From: Camillea tinctor
Lineage: Eukaryota > Ascomycota > Sordariomycetes > Xylariales > Xylariaceae
Assembly: GCA_022578605.1 (NCBI GenBank)
Contig: MU394120.1
Span: 157,981-221,980 of the forward strand
Length of the DNA: 64,000 nt
Reading direction: 5' to 3'
Shown here: piece by piece, positions 45,909 to 56,784 of the stretch
How positions within the stretch are numbered: the first letter of the stretch is position 1
Layout of the letters: each line of letters starts with the position of its first letter
Program-made: the position numbers and the translations under genes
The notes under the pieces: generated by a model
Databases searched by the model: none
What the model was told of the DNA's origin: nothing
Seen by the model: only the letters and a program-made list of their open reading frames with translations

Positions 45909-47196
45909 GCATGCCTTTTCATGCTGTTATGCGATATTCCAAAATATCCGTATTGCTCCAACATATTCCCTTATTATTTTTTTCTTTTTCACCCGATATG
46001 AAAACTAATGTATACAACACACCGACATCACTTTTGACCAGCCTTCTGAGAAATTAGGAGTGCCAAGTATAACTGAACGACATGCAGAAAACTTGGAAGT
46101 GGCGGATTGGTTGATCCTAACAATGTACGACGCATGAGTACAGGGTCGAGTAGAATGAATACTTGTGACCACTCTCTTCTTTTTTTCTTTTTTTCTTTTC
46201 TTTTGATGTTCTTGAAACTTTTTGCTTGAGATCGAGAGGCTTTTATCTCTCCATCAAATAAACCTTCTACTATGTTATTATTGTCATCCAACGGTTCAAT
46301 GGAATAGGGCCGGCCGTCCCAGTTTGATGTGGGGATCTTCTTTTCTCCTTTGTAGGAAGACATGGACGGGAAATTACTTCACATATATCATGGGCAATGT
46401 ACTCATTGACACAAATGGGAGGCGAAAATAAAAGAAAGGCTGGTTGGGTTCTTTTGGGGGGGAACTTTTAGTTCTCTAATGGTCAGCCTCTAAGGGAAGA
46501 TGGAGGAAGGAGGAGGGTGATGGGAAATCGTTGTAACCTGGGGGGGAAGGGGGGTAAGAGAGAAGACGGAAGGTATATAAGAAGAGAAAGGCGGAATAGG
46601 GAAGATGAAGACGATAAAGGGGGTTATAGAGATAGAAAGATAAGGAGAAGAGAAGCCAAAGAGAAAAAGGAAGGGAAAGCCGGAAAGTACATATTATAGT
46701 TAGTACACGCACGCGGTATACTACAGCTACTACTACTACCTCACACCCACCATAACCCAAACACATCCACACACACTTTTTTCTTTTTACCCATACACAA
46801 ACAACGCCTAACCACCAACGTATTTACTTAATGTATACGTAGATGATGTACTTGTCTACGAATACTATGTTCCTTAATAGCGATGATAAAATCAACTAAT
46901 CAGTTTTATTGTCTTGATTATCTTGTTGTCTCCTGTGTTTTTTTTCTTTTGGTCCCCTCTCTGGTGACATTATACTCTTTGCCATCTTTGAACTTTGTTA
47001 TATGTTTAGGAAAGCTACACCAGACGCAATACTCAGCTTTATGACATTATCAATGTACTGTAAGCATGCTCCTTCAACCCACTGGTAAATAGGTATATAT
47101 ATATAAGTTCTATAATATTTTACCTCTATTCCATGCGTCACGTTATACGGTCATGGATGTCCGGGTTATAATTCCTCTCTCTTTGACCCTCCTTTT

Positions 47197-47288
<92 letters not shown>

Positions 47289-47294
47289 GCCCTC
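45909..47294. other. Convergent intergenic region, formin to CYC2
   Basis: No gene seen. It is A/T-rich after the formin stop. A G/A-rich tract (46500-46690) is followed by A/T-rich sequence and, at the right end, the long TG microsatellite adjoining the CYC2 stop. Confidence 0.6.
47201..47287. repeat. (TG)43 microsatellite
   Basis: An uninterrupted dinucleotide run of 87 bases, preceded by a T9 run. It ends 8 bases from the CYC2 stop codon, so on the CYC2 strand it is a (CA)43 run at the very start of the 3' untranslated region. Confidence 0.97.
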
Positions 47295-48701
47295 CTATAA
47301 CTTAAGCACAACCCAATTCTCCTCCCCTCTCTCCTCCATCACCTGCCCTACCACCCCCCGCACCGCACCCTGCATCTCGTTCCCGTCGCGCCACCGCTTC
47401 GGCCCCGCGTACGCGGATATAAACCCGTCCGGCCCCGAAACGCAAACTAGCTTCCTACTCCTCGCGGCTCCGGATTGCGCGGGGCAGGTGCAGGGCACGC
47501 CGTTGCGCGTGGAGTCGTCGTCGGAGGGGAGCGAGGCGATGGCGTGGGGGCTGTGCCAGGTGCAGGATGGGTTGGGGACGGGGTTAGGGGTAGGGGAGGG
47601 CGTGGTTTTGGGGTCGCGAGCAGGAGAGAGATCCCGCGCCCCGACAAAAGACCCCTCCTCGTCGACGTAGTACGACACCCGGAAGCGCCCCGGGTGCCGC
47701 CGCTGCAGGGCCCGGATCTGCCGCGCTAGGGAGGACGACGGCGGTGGGCTCTCGTGGGGCGCATCGGCTCTGCTCCAGAGGTTCAACCACCACCGCCGCC
47801 GCTGCTGCTGCTGCTGCTTCCCGGCACGGCCTAGAGCATCGGCTGAGCGACGGTTCGCCCAGAGAATGGTTATGCTTGGGCGGTCGTCTTCGGGGTTGGA
47901 ATTGGGTTCGGGATCAGGGTCGGGCGCGTCTAGAAGCCGCGCCGCGATCTGCAGCGCCGGCGCGACGCCCGTGCCCCCCGCGAGGAAGACCACTTCGCAC
48001 CCGCGCCCCAGACGCCGCGACACGTCGAACCCCAGGTGCGGCCCCCGCAGCCAGATCTCGTCCCCCACGCGCCGCTTGTGGAGGTACGTGCTCATCTCGC
48101 CGCCGTCGGTGCGGCGGATCAGGAAGCGGAGCTCGCTACCGTCCGCATCATCGGATTTCCCCTCTCTCTTTCCCGCTGCTGCAGGATGCGAAGGGGGCAG
48201 AGGCGTGTAGTGCCGCGCGATCTGCAGCTGCGGCTGCTTGATCTCCACGCTCCAGAGGCCGTGGCGCTGCGCTTGGGATATGATGTGCGCGGTGGAGGCG
48301 CAGGGGCAGGACGGCCGCACGGTCAGGATGAATGCGCTGGGGGAGACTTGCTCCCGCGAGGTGATGGCGAAGGGGATGAATGTGGATTTGTTGAGCGCGG
48401 TGTCAGTGCGGCTGCGGCCCTGGGTGGTGAGAAAGATGGTGAAGAGACCACCGGCTGCGAGGGTGAGGAGGACCCATGTGCGAGGTTTGGGTGGTTTGGG
48501 AGTGGATGTGGTGGAAGTAGAAAGAGGATGAGAAGGGGGTTGGTGCGAGGAGATGCTGCGCTTTAAGGGGGTGAAGGTGAAGGTGAGTGTGAGATTCCGT
48601 GGGGCGTGCCAGAAGAGAGGGAGCTGTCGGTGCTCGTGGCGGAATATAGGAGAGTACCGCGGCCTCATCCAGCCTATCCGTCTTATCACAGATGCATTCA
48701 T
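47295..48701 (-). CDS. cyc2: Mitochondrial FAD oxidoreductase Cyc2 (cytochrome c maturation/import factor)
   Basis: An intronless gene, 468 aa from ATG 48701; an in-frame TTG upstream was rejected. The N-terminus is Arg/Ser/Thr-rich, as for a mitochondrial presequence, and residues 76-92 form one membrane helix (WVLLTLAAGGLFTIFL). The soluble part is an FR-type FAD module: RHYT at 163-166 for flavin binding, then GEMSTYLH and GDEIWLRGP, nucleotide-binding AGGTGVAP at 241-248, and a C-terminal SGPDGFISAYAGPKRW. In yeast, Cyc2 faces the intermembrane space and reduces haem for attachment to apocytochrome c. Several low-complexity insertions (polyQ near 295, Pro/Asp-rich linkers) lengthen it compared with yeast. 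The gene is markedly GC-rich relative to its flanks. Confidence 0.88.
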   Translation of the reverse strand: MNASVIRRIGWMRPRYSPIFRHEHRQLPLFWHAPRNLTLTFTFTPLKRSISSHQPPSHPLSTSTTSTPKPPKPRTWVLLTLAAGGLFTIFLTTQGRSRTDTALNKSTFIPFAITSREQVSPSAFILTVRPSCPCASTAHIISQAQRHGLWSVEIKQPQLQIARHYTPLPPSHPAAAGKREGKSDDADGSELRFLIRRTDGGEMSTYLHKRRVGDEIWLRGPHLGFDVSRRLGRGCEVVFLAGGTGVAPALQIAARLLDAPDPDPEPNSNPEDDRPSITILWANRRSADALGRAGKQQQQQRRRWWLNLWSRADAPHESPPPSSSLARQIRALQRRHPGRFRVSYYVDEEGSFVGARDLSPARDPKTTPSPTPNPVPNPSCTWHSPHAIASLPSDDDSTRNGVPCTCPAQSGAARSRKLVCVSGPDGFISAYAGPKRWRDGNEMQGAVRGVVGQVMEERGEENWVVLKL

Positions 48702-49086
48702 CGGTATCAACTCATATCGCTTTGCTCATCTCAATCTCACTTTGAAGAGAGATGCTTCTCATGATCCTGTATCCACCAAGTTCTGAGCCGAACTTCAACT
48801 TTCCACTTATAGAAATTTCGATAGGGCCCGTGCACTGCAGCTGGTTGTCGGGCCGCTGACGTCGAAGTTGAGTGTTGGCTGTGTAAGTTGATATCCCCTA
48901 TTCCCCTATTCCTCTATTTACAGATGAAAGTAAGGGGAAGAAAAAAAAACTAGAGTCTTCGTTATAAGATAACTTGTAGATTCCCTGTGTTGGTCCATTT
49001 CAGACACTATTTCACTTAAATACCCTATCGAGCATATGAAATGCTATTTGATTCACCCACAGATGAGTCCGATTAGAGCTAGGTAT
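48702..49086. other. Spacer between CYC2 promoter and HET gene 3' end
   Basis: 385 bases without a gene; contains the CYC2 promoter and a TATTCCCCTATTCCTCTATT short tandem near 48896. Confidence 0.6.
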
Positions 49087-51178
49087 TTATACAATAACTA
49101 TGTCTTCCAGATCTACACGGCTGATCCAGTTGACCCAATCTGAGTTTTCTGGAGACCAGCCGGATGTTCGTAGATATCCAACTCTTCTATACCTTCGTTT
49201 ACCCCCATCCATCATATCAGACCCAACCAGAGCAAGAATCAATCCGTTCACGTTCGTTCCTGACTCCGACCACTTGATTGGTAGCGCCCAAATCTCTTTA
49301 ATATGTAAATCATCTGAGCTATCCAAGTACGCCGTGCCAATGCACTTAACTTCCCTTTCAGGAACTTCAGAGCCATTATGTTTGGATATCCCTGATGCGC
49401 CTAGTTGAGGAGGTGGTAGACTATACACTAACCTTCTCCCTTCGTTTAGCAATAAAGATGCTTTGAATATCGCCCCACGAAGAACCAGGACAGCCGCGGT
49501 AACGCAGTCAAATGGAAGTTCAGCATCCGCGAGCGTAACATCACAGCTAACTTTCTCGCACCACTTCGCCTCGCTGTAGTCCCTATACATACCATCAATA
49601 CCAGACTTCACGTCGGTATCGATCGACGCCCAGGACCACGAGGGGGCCCGATACTCCGCCGGCCGCGGGAGAAGTTTGCTTTCGTTAAGGGGCTCCGTCT
49701 CCCACAGCAGATCTTCGAGAAGCGTGTCTTCCCAAAGTCCCGCGAGATATGTGCTCCCCCGCGCGCGGTGGAAGAGCTCAGCGACCCCGGCGAAGGCGCG
49801 CAATTTGTCGCTCGGGACCGTGATGGAGCGCATGGTATAGTTATTACGGGCGGTAGACCAGCCCAGGCGCACAGCATCCCATTGTCGCGACGACGGTGAG
49901 ATCCTAGGTGATGTAGTCGTCGAGTTGGCCTCCCAATCCGTGCTCAGCGCATACACGATATCTGGAAAACGTGGCCTGGCTATGTAGGTCGAGTGATAGG
50001 AGCCGCCGATATTTGTTGGGTCTGGATACTGACAATGATACTGTATCGTCTGAGAGGTGAACATCAGGGCGCGCGGAGCTAGCATGAATTCTTGTAGACA
50101 CCACCCACGCTGGCTCACGGGTTCCAGGCTCGGATGGTACGTATGTGGAGATTCTCCGTTCTTTATTGAGGTGTAGAAGTAGAAAGTGCCAATGCCTTTA
50201 CCGTCTGGAAGTTGAAAAGCCAACTGGGTATCCGATGGGACTGGAGGAGTACGATTTTGAAGGAAGCCTTCGCTCACCTTTGTCGCACTCGCAGCGACGA
50301 TAGTGAGGTATGCGTCGTTGTATATCTGACGCATCTGTCCAATTTGCTTTTTCTTGTCTCGGTCAGAATCCTGGATAATGCATAAACTATCGATCCAGAG
50401 GTAGTCAAATTTGAGATCTCTCGTGAGTGAGATGGCATCTTTTATCGTTTGAGGGAGAATGGATACATCGATGCCGGATAGATATGAGGAAATGTTGCTA
50501 TGGGTTGTGCTATGGACCTGCGCTTCTCCCCATACATAACTCAGAGCAACATACCGACCCTTCTGCCCTTCAGTTTCGACTAGTTTCGGTTTTCGCGGAT
50601 CTCTGCAGTCAATAAGTCGGATAGGTAGAAGTTGGTCACGAGGAGCAGGGCAACAATCGTGCTGGGATATGCAGTCCTCGATGCTCTGAAGGGCCAAGGA
50701 ATGGGCGCGAGGAGTATTCACGTCAAGGAGCTGGGTTCGGGCTGGGATATACTCAGCAGCCGGGCTATCTATCGAAGTGCATGAGCACGTAAGCAAAATG
50801 CTTCCGACTATAAGTATACTCGCGCGTACCTGGGTCTGCGTAAACATCGCCAGAGATATGCCTATCTCCATCCACCGATACATTAATAAGTTGTGTACCA
50901 TCTGGGACAACCCAACCGTCTTGTCTTTTCCAGAAAGCCACCTCGATTTCCACCTCATCTGTAGTGCGTGGCTTTTTGTCATAGCTAAGAAGTAACTGGC
51001 ACCAGCGGCAGTTGATAGAGGTCTGTAGCTCTGACCAACTTGTCTTATAAGAGAACTTATGATCAAATGGGTCCTGGCAGTCACGCATAAGCCGTTCTGA
51101 GAAGACAGAATCACTGAATAGACTGCTCCAGCACTTCTCACATATATACGATGGGCGACTATACGTTGAACAGGTCAT
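49087..51178 (-). CDS. HET-domain heterokaryon-incompatibility-type protein
   Basis: Two exons on -: 51178-50830 and 50768-49087, with a 61-nt intron (GTACGC donor, GATAG acceptor), 676 aa. The join gives DPDSPAAEYIPAR and restores the usual lead-in to a HET domain. The N-terminal exon has a Cys-rich CEKCWSSLF motif and SINCRWCQLL, common in this family. HET domain blocks lie at ~190-310: RYVALSYVWGEAQ, LPQTIKDAI, YLWIDSLCIIQD, QMRQIYNDAYLTIVAASA, then RGWCLQEFMLAPRALMF. The C-terminal half (RAPSWSWASID) is typical but has no known fold. HET proteins trigger cell death on non-self contact; the partner and specificity of this one are unknown. It is part of a run of minus-strand genes up to the NLR-like gene. 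Confidence 0.92.
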
Positions 51179-52280
51179 CAGTAATTAGATTCCACGTTCC
51201 ATGATACTGTGTATGATAACTGACCTCGTGTCCACTTTGGCTTCTCCATTGTCCTGTATCCGCGCCATTGGTTCTGAGGTATTCATCTTCTGTAGAGCCT
51301 GCCAAATGACTGAACATGACGCCTTAGTGTTGGTAACTATTAGGAGGTCAAAGATGACAAGAATACAGGGGTCCGCAGGTATAAAGCAAGCCCTCCAATG
51401 CCATTCTCGATTCGATGTGGATCACCCTCCCCCCTCCTTGTAAATCATATTGGATCTAAGATCAGCCGCATGAGATACCTAACATACCTAACAACACTCA
51501 GTATTTGGATGCTACACTGCACCTAGTGATCACTTGCATACAACTAGTTAGGCTTACAGCGTAGGAATGAGGGCGCTAAGGGATTCAAGGACAGTAGATC
51601 GATCACCTCGAAACTCGACACGCAAATTGTCTTTATAGATCTCTTGGATTCCTAGCTAGGCTCAAGGTGAGCACATCTCAAGACAAGATATGATACGTAC
51701 CTGTAGAAGCATCATTGAGTCACTTTTCAGAAACCAACGACTTACCGGTTGCCTCTTCTGAGAACTAAAAGCGACGCAGATAAATAGCCCACAAGATGAA
51801 ATCAGCATTAATTCTACAATAGCAACGACCACCTCATAGTAAGTAATATGTAACTTCAAATCCTATATATCTCATGACTTAGGTATGAAAAGGTTTAACA
51901 CCCAATACTAAAATTAGCGAGAGTTGGAAGGGAGAATCTGAGATATAAGGCGCCGGGCTGTTTCTCCTTATAAAGGAGAAAATGATATTAGTCTCCTAAA
52001 AACTATTCTTCCACTTCGAGCTTTAGCATTAATATATACATGTAGTGGTTATTTAACAGTAGTAACACACTGGTAGAAGAATAGTTATTACATCCCCAGC
52101 TGCATTCCTTTACACCCCTAGAATATGGACGTGGTTGAAATGGTCAAGATTAACCTCCCTACTAGACCTTGAAACTTACAACATAACTGGAGAGGCCAGT
52201 AGAGACGACCTTCTATAATTGCTAACTCATGTCCCAGTTAGTAAGATCGAACGCAACTATCCGAGGAACGTAGCCTCAGT
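51179..52280. other. Intergenic region upstream of HET gene
   Basis: No gene seen in 1.1 kb. It is A/T-leaning; a 65-codon minus frame (51662-51859) lacks support. Confidence 0.55.
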
Positions 52281-53814
52281 CTAAGCCAACGCCAACACCA
52301 ACGCGCCCGCTACCGCCGCAAAGCTCGCCCCAACCCTAGCTCCCATCCCCGTCGCCACGGCGCCCGTCTCCGCCGCCGCACTCGTGCCCGTGCCCGTCCC
52401 CGTCCCCGTCGCATTTGCACCGTCCCTCTCCGCGAGCCCCCGGTCCTCACTCACGCTCACCAGCGCCGCCAGCACACTCATCTGCGCGCCCGCATCACTG
52501 CTATCGAAGTCCCCGCTGGCCCACGCGTCCCCGCACAGCCTACCGCTCTCGCCCCCCGTGCACTGGTCCGCCGCGGCCTGCGCGCTCGTCCTCAGCGCGC
52601 TCTGGATCTGGTCGGCGGCGTGGGGCGCCGCGCGCGCGGCCGACGCGAGGGAGCGGTGCAGCAGCCCCTTGAAGAACCGCATGTCCTGCGTGCAGGTGCG
52701 CGCGCTCTCGCAGGCGCGCTCCACGGCGACGCCCGAGGGGAAGAACACGGCGAGGGTGCGCGTGAGCAGGGAGTCGAGCCGGGATTTCCAGGTGGGGGAG
52801 GAGGTCTGGGAGGGTTAGTTAGGAATTTGGAAGAGAAAAAGGGGGACAGGGAAGGGAAGGGGGAGACGGACGAAGTTGTACATGTACGCCGCGCCCTCAA
52901 TCAGCATGCCGGCGGTGTATGTGTACTGCGCTTTGTTGACGGCGCTGCACGAGGGCGTCGACGCCCCGTCGTACACGTTGAACTCGGAGTCGATGAAGCC
53001 CAGGTCTGCGAGCTTCTCGTAGACGGAGGCGGCGAGGTCGGCGGCGGTCTGGTTCTGCTGCTGGTAGGCTAGCTGCGCGCCGACGCTGAAGTAGGCTGCG
53101 TTCGAGGCGGCTATTTTGGGGGAGGGGGGGGGGGGGAAGTAGAAGTTAGCCAAACGGTCTGGTTTTTGTGGTGATGTATGGATGTGCGTGTAAGAGGTAG
53201 GCTCACTGTTGACGTAGTTGTACCCGCTGTTGAACGTGAAGATCTGCCACCGCAGAGCGCCCGCACAGTCCCCGCTGTCGATCAGCCGCGCAGTCTGCTC
53301 GTCGAAGACTGTCTGCGCTAGGTCTAGCCATTGCGGGTCCCCGGACGGCAGGTTTGTGAAGCCCGTCTCGGCGGCAACTAAGGCAGCCAAGGCCCAGATG
53401 CTCTGATCATCGTTGCCGAGCGTCTTGGTCCAGTTCGCGGGAGCAAAATCGGCGTTCGCCCCAGTCTGCCATTTAAGACCCTGGAGTATAGTATCGTCGT
53501 ACGTCGTGTCGCCGGTGCGGTCCCGGTAGTCGAGCATGGTGCCCCAGAGGGCGCCGCCAGTCCACCAGTAGTAGTCATCCTCGGGCAAGATGCCGGGAAT
53601 GTCGCCGGTGTAAAAGTTCATGAGGTCCTCGGCGACCAGAGCCGCAGCCTCCTTGAGCGAAGCTGAAAGTTTCTGGTTAGCAGCTGTCGCCCCAAAAGAG
53701 GACTGTGACTTTGGAGAACAAACCTTGATCTGTAACATCGACCGTCAAGCCAGCGATGGCCCCGGGAGCGACTAGAAGCAGCCGACCGAGCAATGATGCT
53801 GATAATCTCGCCAT
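52281..53814 (-). CDS. GH76 mannan endo-1,6-alpha-mannosidase, Dfg5/Dcw1 type
   Basis: Four exons on -: 53814-53724, 53662-53207, 53110-52872 and 52805-52281 (introns 61, 96 and 66 nt), 436 aa. There is an N-terminal signal peptide (MARLSASLLGRLLLVAPGAIAG). The GH76 catalytic pair is in GNDDQ (Asp115-Asp116), with YYWWTGGALWG and LKWQTG upstream and FNSGYNYVN and AAYFSVGAQLAY downstream. The C-terminus ends in a Thr/Gly/Ala-rich stretch and a hydrophobic tail (AAVAGALVLALA), as for a GPI anchor. Dfg5/Dcw1 transfer GPI-mannoproteins to the wall glucan at the cell surface and are needed for hyphal growth. The second intron holds a long C run before its acceptor, and the last donor is GTCCGT. 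All joins keep frame. Confidence 0.93.
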
Positions 53815-54631
53815 GGTGCAACGGCGAACACGTGAATCAATCCTAGGGGAAATCGCCGGAAACACGAATAGATCTACGATACCGTGAACAAGCCGAGGAA
53901 GTTCACATAATAATTTATTAAAATTCGGTCTACGGGCAGGCTTAGAAGATATATACAAAGCTACCCACACGATACCGCACAGTTGGACCCATCGTGAAGG
54001 GGGTTCAACCCCATCCTCGGGAGAGAGGCTTAAAAGTTACCTAGCTCAGTCACAAGACCTGGGTCGTTTGGGCTCGAGAGTGAACGCGATAGGTAGCGGA
54101 TATCTGTGCCGCATCGTAGCGTGTACGTAAGGGAAAAAATCCCTTGAAAAGGAAATTAAACAGACTAGAGGAACGCGCCGTCCGGAAGCCCGTCCGAGGA
54201 AAACCAGGGAGGCTTGGCATCTTACATACAATTTCAAGCTAGGTTGGGAGGATTCTGGTCCGTTCGCCCCATTCAATCGGCAGATTAATGCAAGATGCAT
54301 CGCAAAGTACAGCTTCATGCTCTTCATCCGGCTTGGATGAAGCTTTCAGTGGTGGTAGCCCCTGGTCTCATGCGTTACAGTTATCCAGCTCGCTGTATGT
54401 GTGGGTATCCAAAGCTGTAAGCTTTAATATGCAAATGTTGGCTGTGTAAAGGGGGATCTTCATCGCGTTGGTTCATCTGGTGTTGGCATTAACAATTAGG
54501 CATCCAACTTGACCTTCATCTTGTCGTCAGTGGGACATATATATCGGTTTCGCATGCACATTACAGGGGTGGGAAAAAGTCACCAACAATGATTCTAGGT
54601 TAGGTTGTTGAATGTTCTAAGTCGGTAACGT
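53815..54631. other. Intergenic region between GH76 and AIM32
   Basis: No supported gene. A 93-codon minus frame at 54046-54327 has no family resemblance. This is the GH76 promoter and the AIM32 3' side. Confidence 0.5.
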
Positions 54632-55816
54632 CTATAATCGTACAATCTTGCCATTCCGATTAATGGCGCCCCTTAAATGGTCTGTAATAACATTGCCTTT
54701 GATAATCGTTTCCTGGATCACTCCCTCAACATGTTTGGGTTCGATCCTTCCGTACCAAACTCCGTGGCCAGCCAGCGGGTGTGGATTGCCGGCGCTGTTT
54801 TTGAACGTCGGAGGGAGATAGATAATGATATTTCCCGCGAATTTATGCCCTCCAATGTGACTAATAAGACCGACTCTGGCGGTGGAAGCTTCTGCATCTC
54901 CAGTGCTAGGGAGGGGTGCTGTGATGACACTCTCATTCATGAGCGGTCCCTGAAGGACAGTGAGTCCCGCATGGGATAGTTGTCTCTCGAACTCTTCTCG
55001 AAGAACTGGACCCATGATACCACATCGCATATCCCGGCCGCCGTGTCCGCAGATCAGCACAAGCACCTCATCCACATCACGAACCCCGTAGAGCAAATGC
55101 TGGTAAGCTTCCTCCCTGAGCAGCCGGTCTTTATGTATCGGCGATAGGCCATCGTTCATGGGATGAAGCTTTTTAGGAAGCAGATATCCCTTGACGAGCG
55201 CCTGAACCGAGTCGAAGGAGACACGCGGCAGGAAAGGGACATACTTAAAACTAGGGAGAAGATAGGCGGAAGTCGTCTGGACTTCCGGACGTGACGATAT
55301 CGAAGACGGGAAAGAAGAGTTTAGAACAGAGATGTTGTGGAAGGGCTGCGCGAACAACAAATGGAAAGAAGAATCCATACTTACCGTCAGCGACTGGGAT
55401 TACACAACTGGGGAGGCCTTCATGTTCTCTTAAGAGTTGCGCAGCCCCTTAGATTACGAGGTTTTTCAGAAAAAAGTAAAACTCACATCACTGTAGACGC
55501 CTCCACGGCCAATAAGCTCCTTGAGATCAGCAGCAAGGTTGTCGCCGCTATTTTCTTCCTCAATACGTGATGCCCAGTCATCTTTCCCCGTACAGATGAG
55601 GACTTGCTCGGCGTAGCTAGCTACGAGGCCATTCAACTTCCCCTCGTAGTCAATAGGAAGGCCCTCCGGCATCTCCGGTGTCTCGGCGCATGCACATGTC
55701 GGAGAGGGACAGCTCGGCACAGTGTTCAGGTGCCTACTCTGCGCAATGACAGGGACGCCTCTAGTGAAGGCTATGTGCTTGAGCGCCCCTCCTCGGGCTA
55801 GCAGCCTTACAGACAT
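54632..55816 (-). CDS. aim32: Sucrase/ferredoxin-like mitochondrial protein Aim32
   Basis: Two exons on -: 55816-55487 and 55345-54632 (141-nt intron, GTGAGT donor, GCGCAG acceptor), 347 aa. The join gives GVYSD|PFHNISVLNSSFPS, as in relatives. The N-terminus is Arg-rich and amphipathic (MSVRLLARGGALKHIAFTR), suggesting mitochondrial import. Next come a CPSPTCAC cysteine cluster, MPEGLPID and AEQVLICTGKDDW. The C-terminal thioredoxin-like ferredoxin domain carries the family motifs ICGHGGRDMRCGIMGP, SHIGGHKFAGN and VWYGRIEP. Members are thought to bind a 2Fe-2S cluster through the Cys and His residues of these motifs; yeast Aim32 lies in the mitochondrial matrix/intermembrane space and affects redox quality control. 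Start chosen at the first ATG; an upstream TTG is in frame. Confidence 0.9.
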
Positions 55817-56784
55817 GAAGGGTGATTCCAAATACAGTAATATCGCCTCATTTGGTATAAGTAAAAAGGGGGTCGAGAGGAAAAAAAAAGTACAAATAAA
55901 GGGGAAGAAAATCGAGCGAGATTTTAGTCTTGGTTAAATTCATCCCTGGCTCTCTCAAGTGGACAAAGGTATGTATTTATGACGACCTCTTCATTTCTCC
56001 GTCTCTGGTCTTAGTCTCTGGTCTTAGTCTTGTTAGTGGTAAGAATTGCGTGTTGCGTTGCTTGTAGCTCCGACTAAAGTCGTAAATCCGAGGTGGGAAA
56101 TACCCGCTTACACCGATATTCGGGCGGTATAATCTCTGCTGGATAGGGTGTAAAGCAAAAGAATACTGCCGAGGTTCCGATTACTTAAGGATGTTATATT
56201 ATCCCCGATAAATCCGATATCTCCCATCCCCTATCATAAGCCCACCCCCTTTAATAGTAGTACTTGAGGTTAGGTACTAGGTAGATATCAAACGCTCCCC
56301 TTTGATGTTTTCACAATGCCCTCTTGTCCATTATCAGTATTTATTTCGACGCTAATCTGGTAACTAGATTAGTAAAAGATTGCACAATAAATCATATAGA
56401 AGCTCAAATATACAATACCCTCATAGTAGACAGGAATCATCGGACGCCAACTTCTGCCCAAGCATCCAGCAATATTATGCGATGCATAATCTGCAGTGAC
56501 AGTCGTGTTCCTGCAAGACCTGATAGACTTATTAAATGTTAGTTGGATGTTCACCATGATAGACGGTCTCTGTGTTATTGTTGCTTGCCTATTCTTCATC
56601 ATCTTCATAAAAAGAACAGCATAACGTCAGCGGTGCGTATCATCCTGATATGTATTTCTAAATACATTGTATATATTTCATCCTTATATCTGTCGAATTT
56701 CGTCTTTCGACGTAGTCTACTATATTCTATGCATTCTAGGCCGATTATGGAGATCTATCTCGAACGTCTTCTGTATATGTCAAG
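55817..56784. other. Intergenic region, AIM32 promoter and NLR 3' side
   Basis: No gene seen in about 970 bases. It is A/T-rich with short tandem GTCTCTGGTCTTA sequences near 56002-56030. Frames at 56324-56932 are chance. Confidence 0.55.

Noticed and set aside
47200..48566. Several + frames up to 176 codons, one starting in the TG repeat
   Set aside because: Antisense shadows of GC-rich CYC2; the repeat translates as alternating Cys/Val only.
53677..53970. Upstream extension of the GH76 start to 53970
   Set aside because: The extra 52 residues precede a classic signal peptide beginning at ATG 53814, so the extension is unlikely to be translated.
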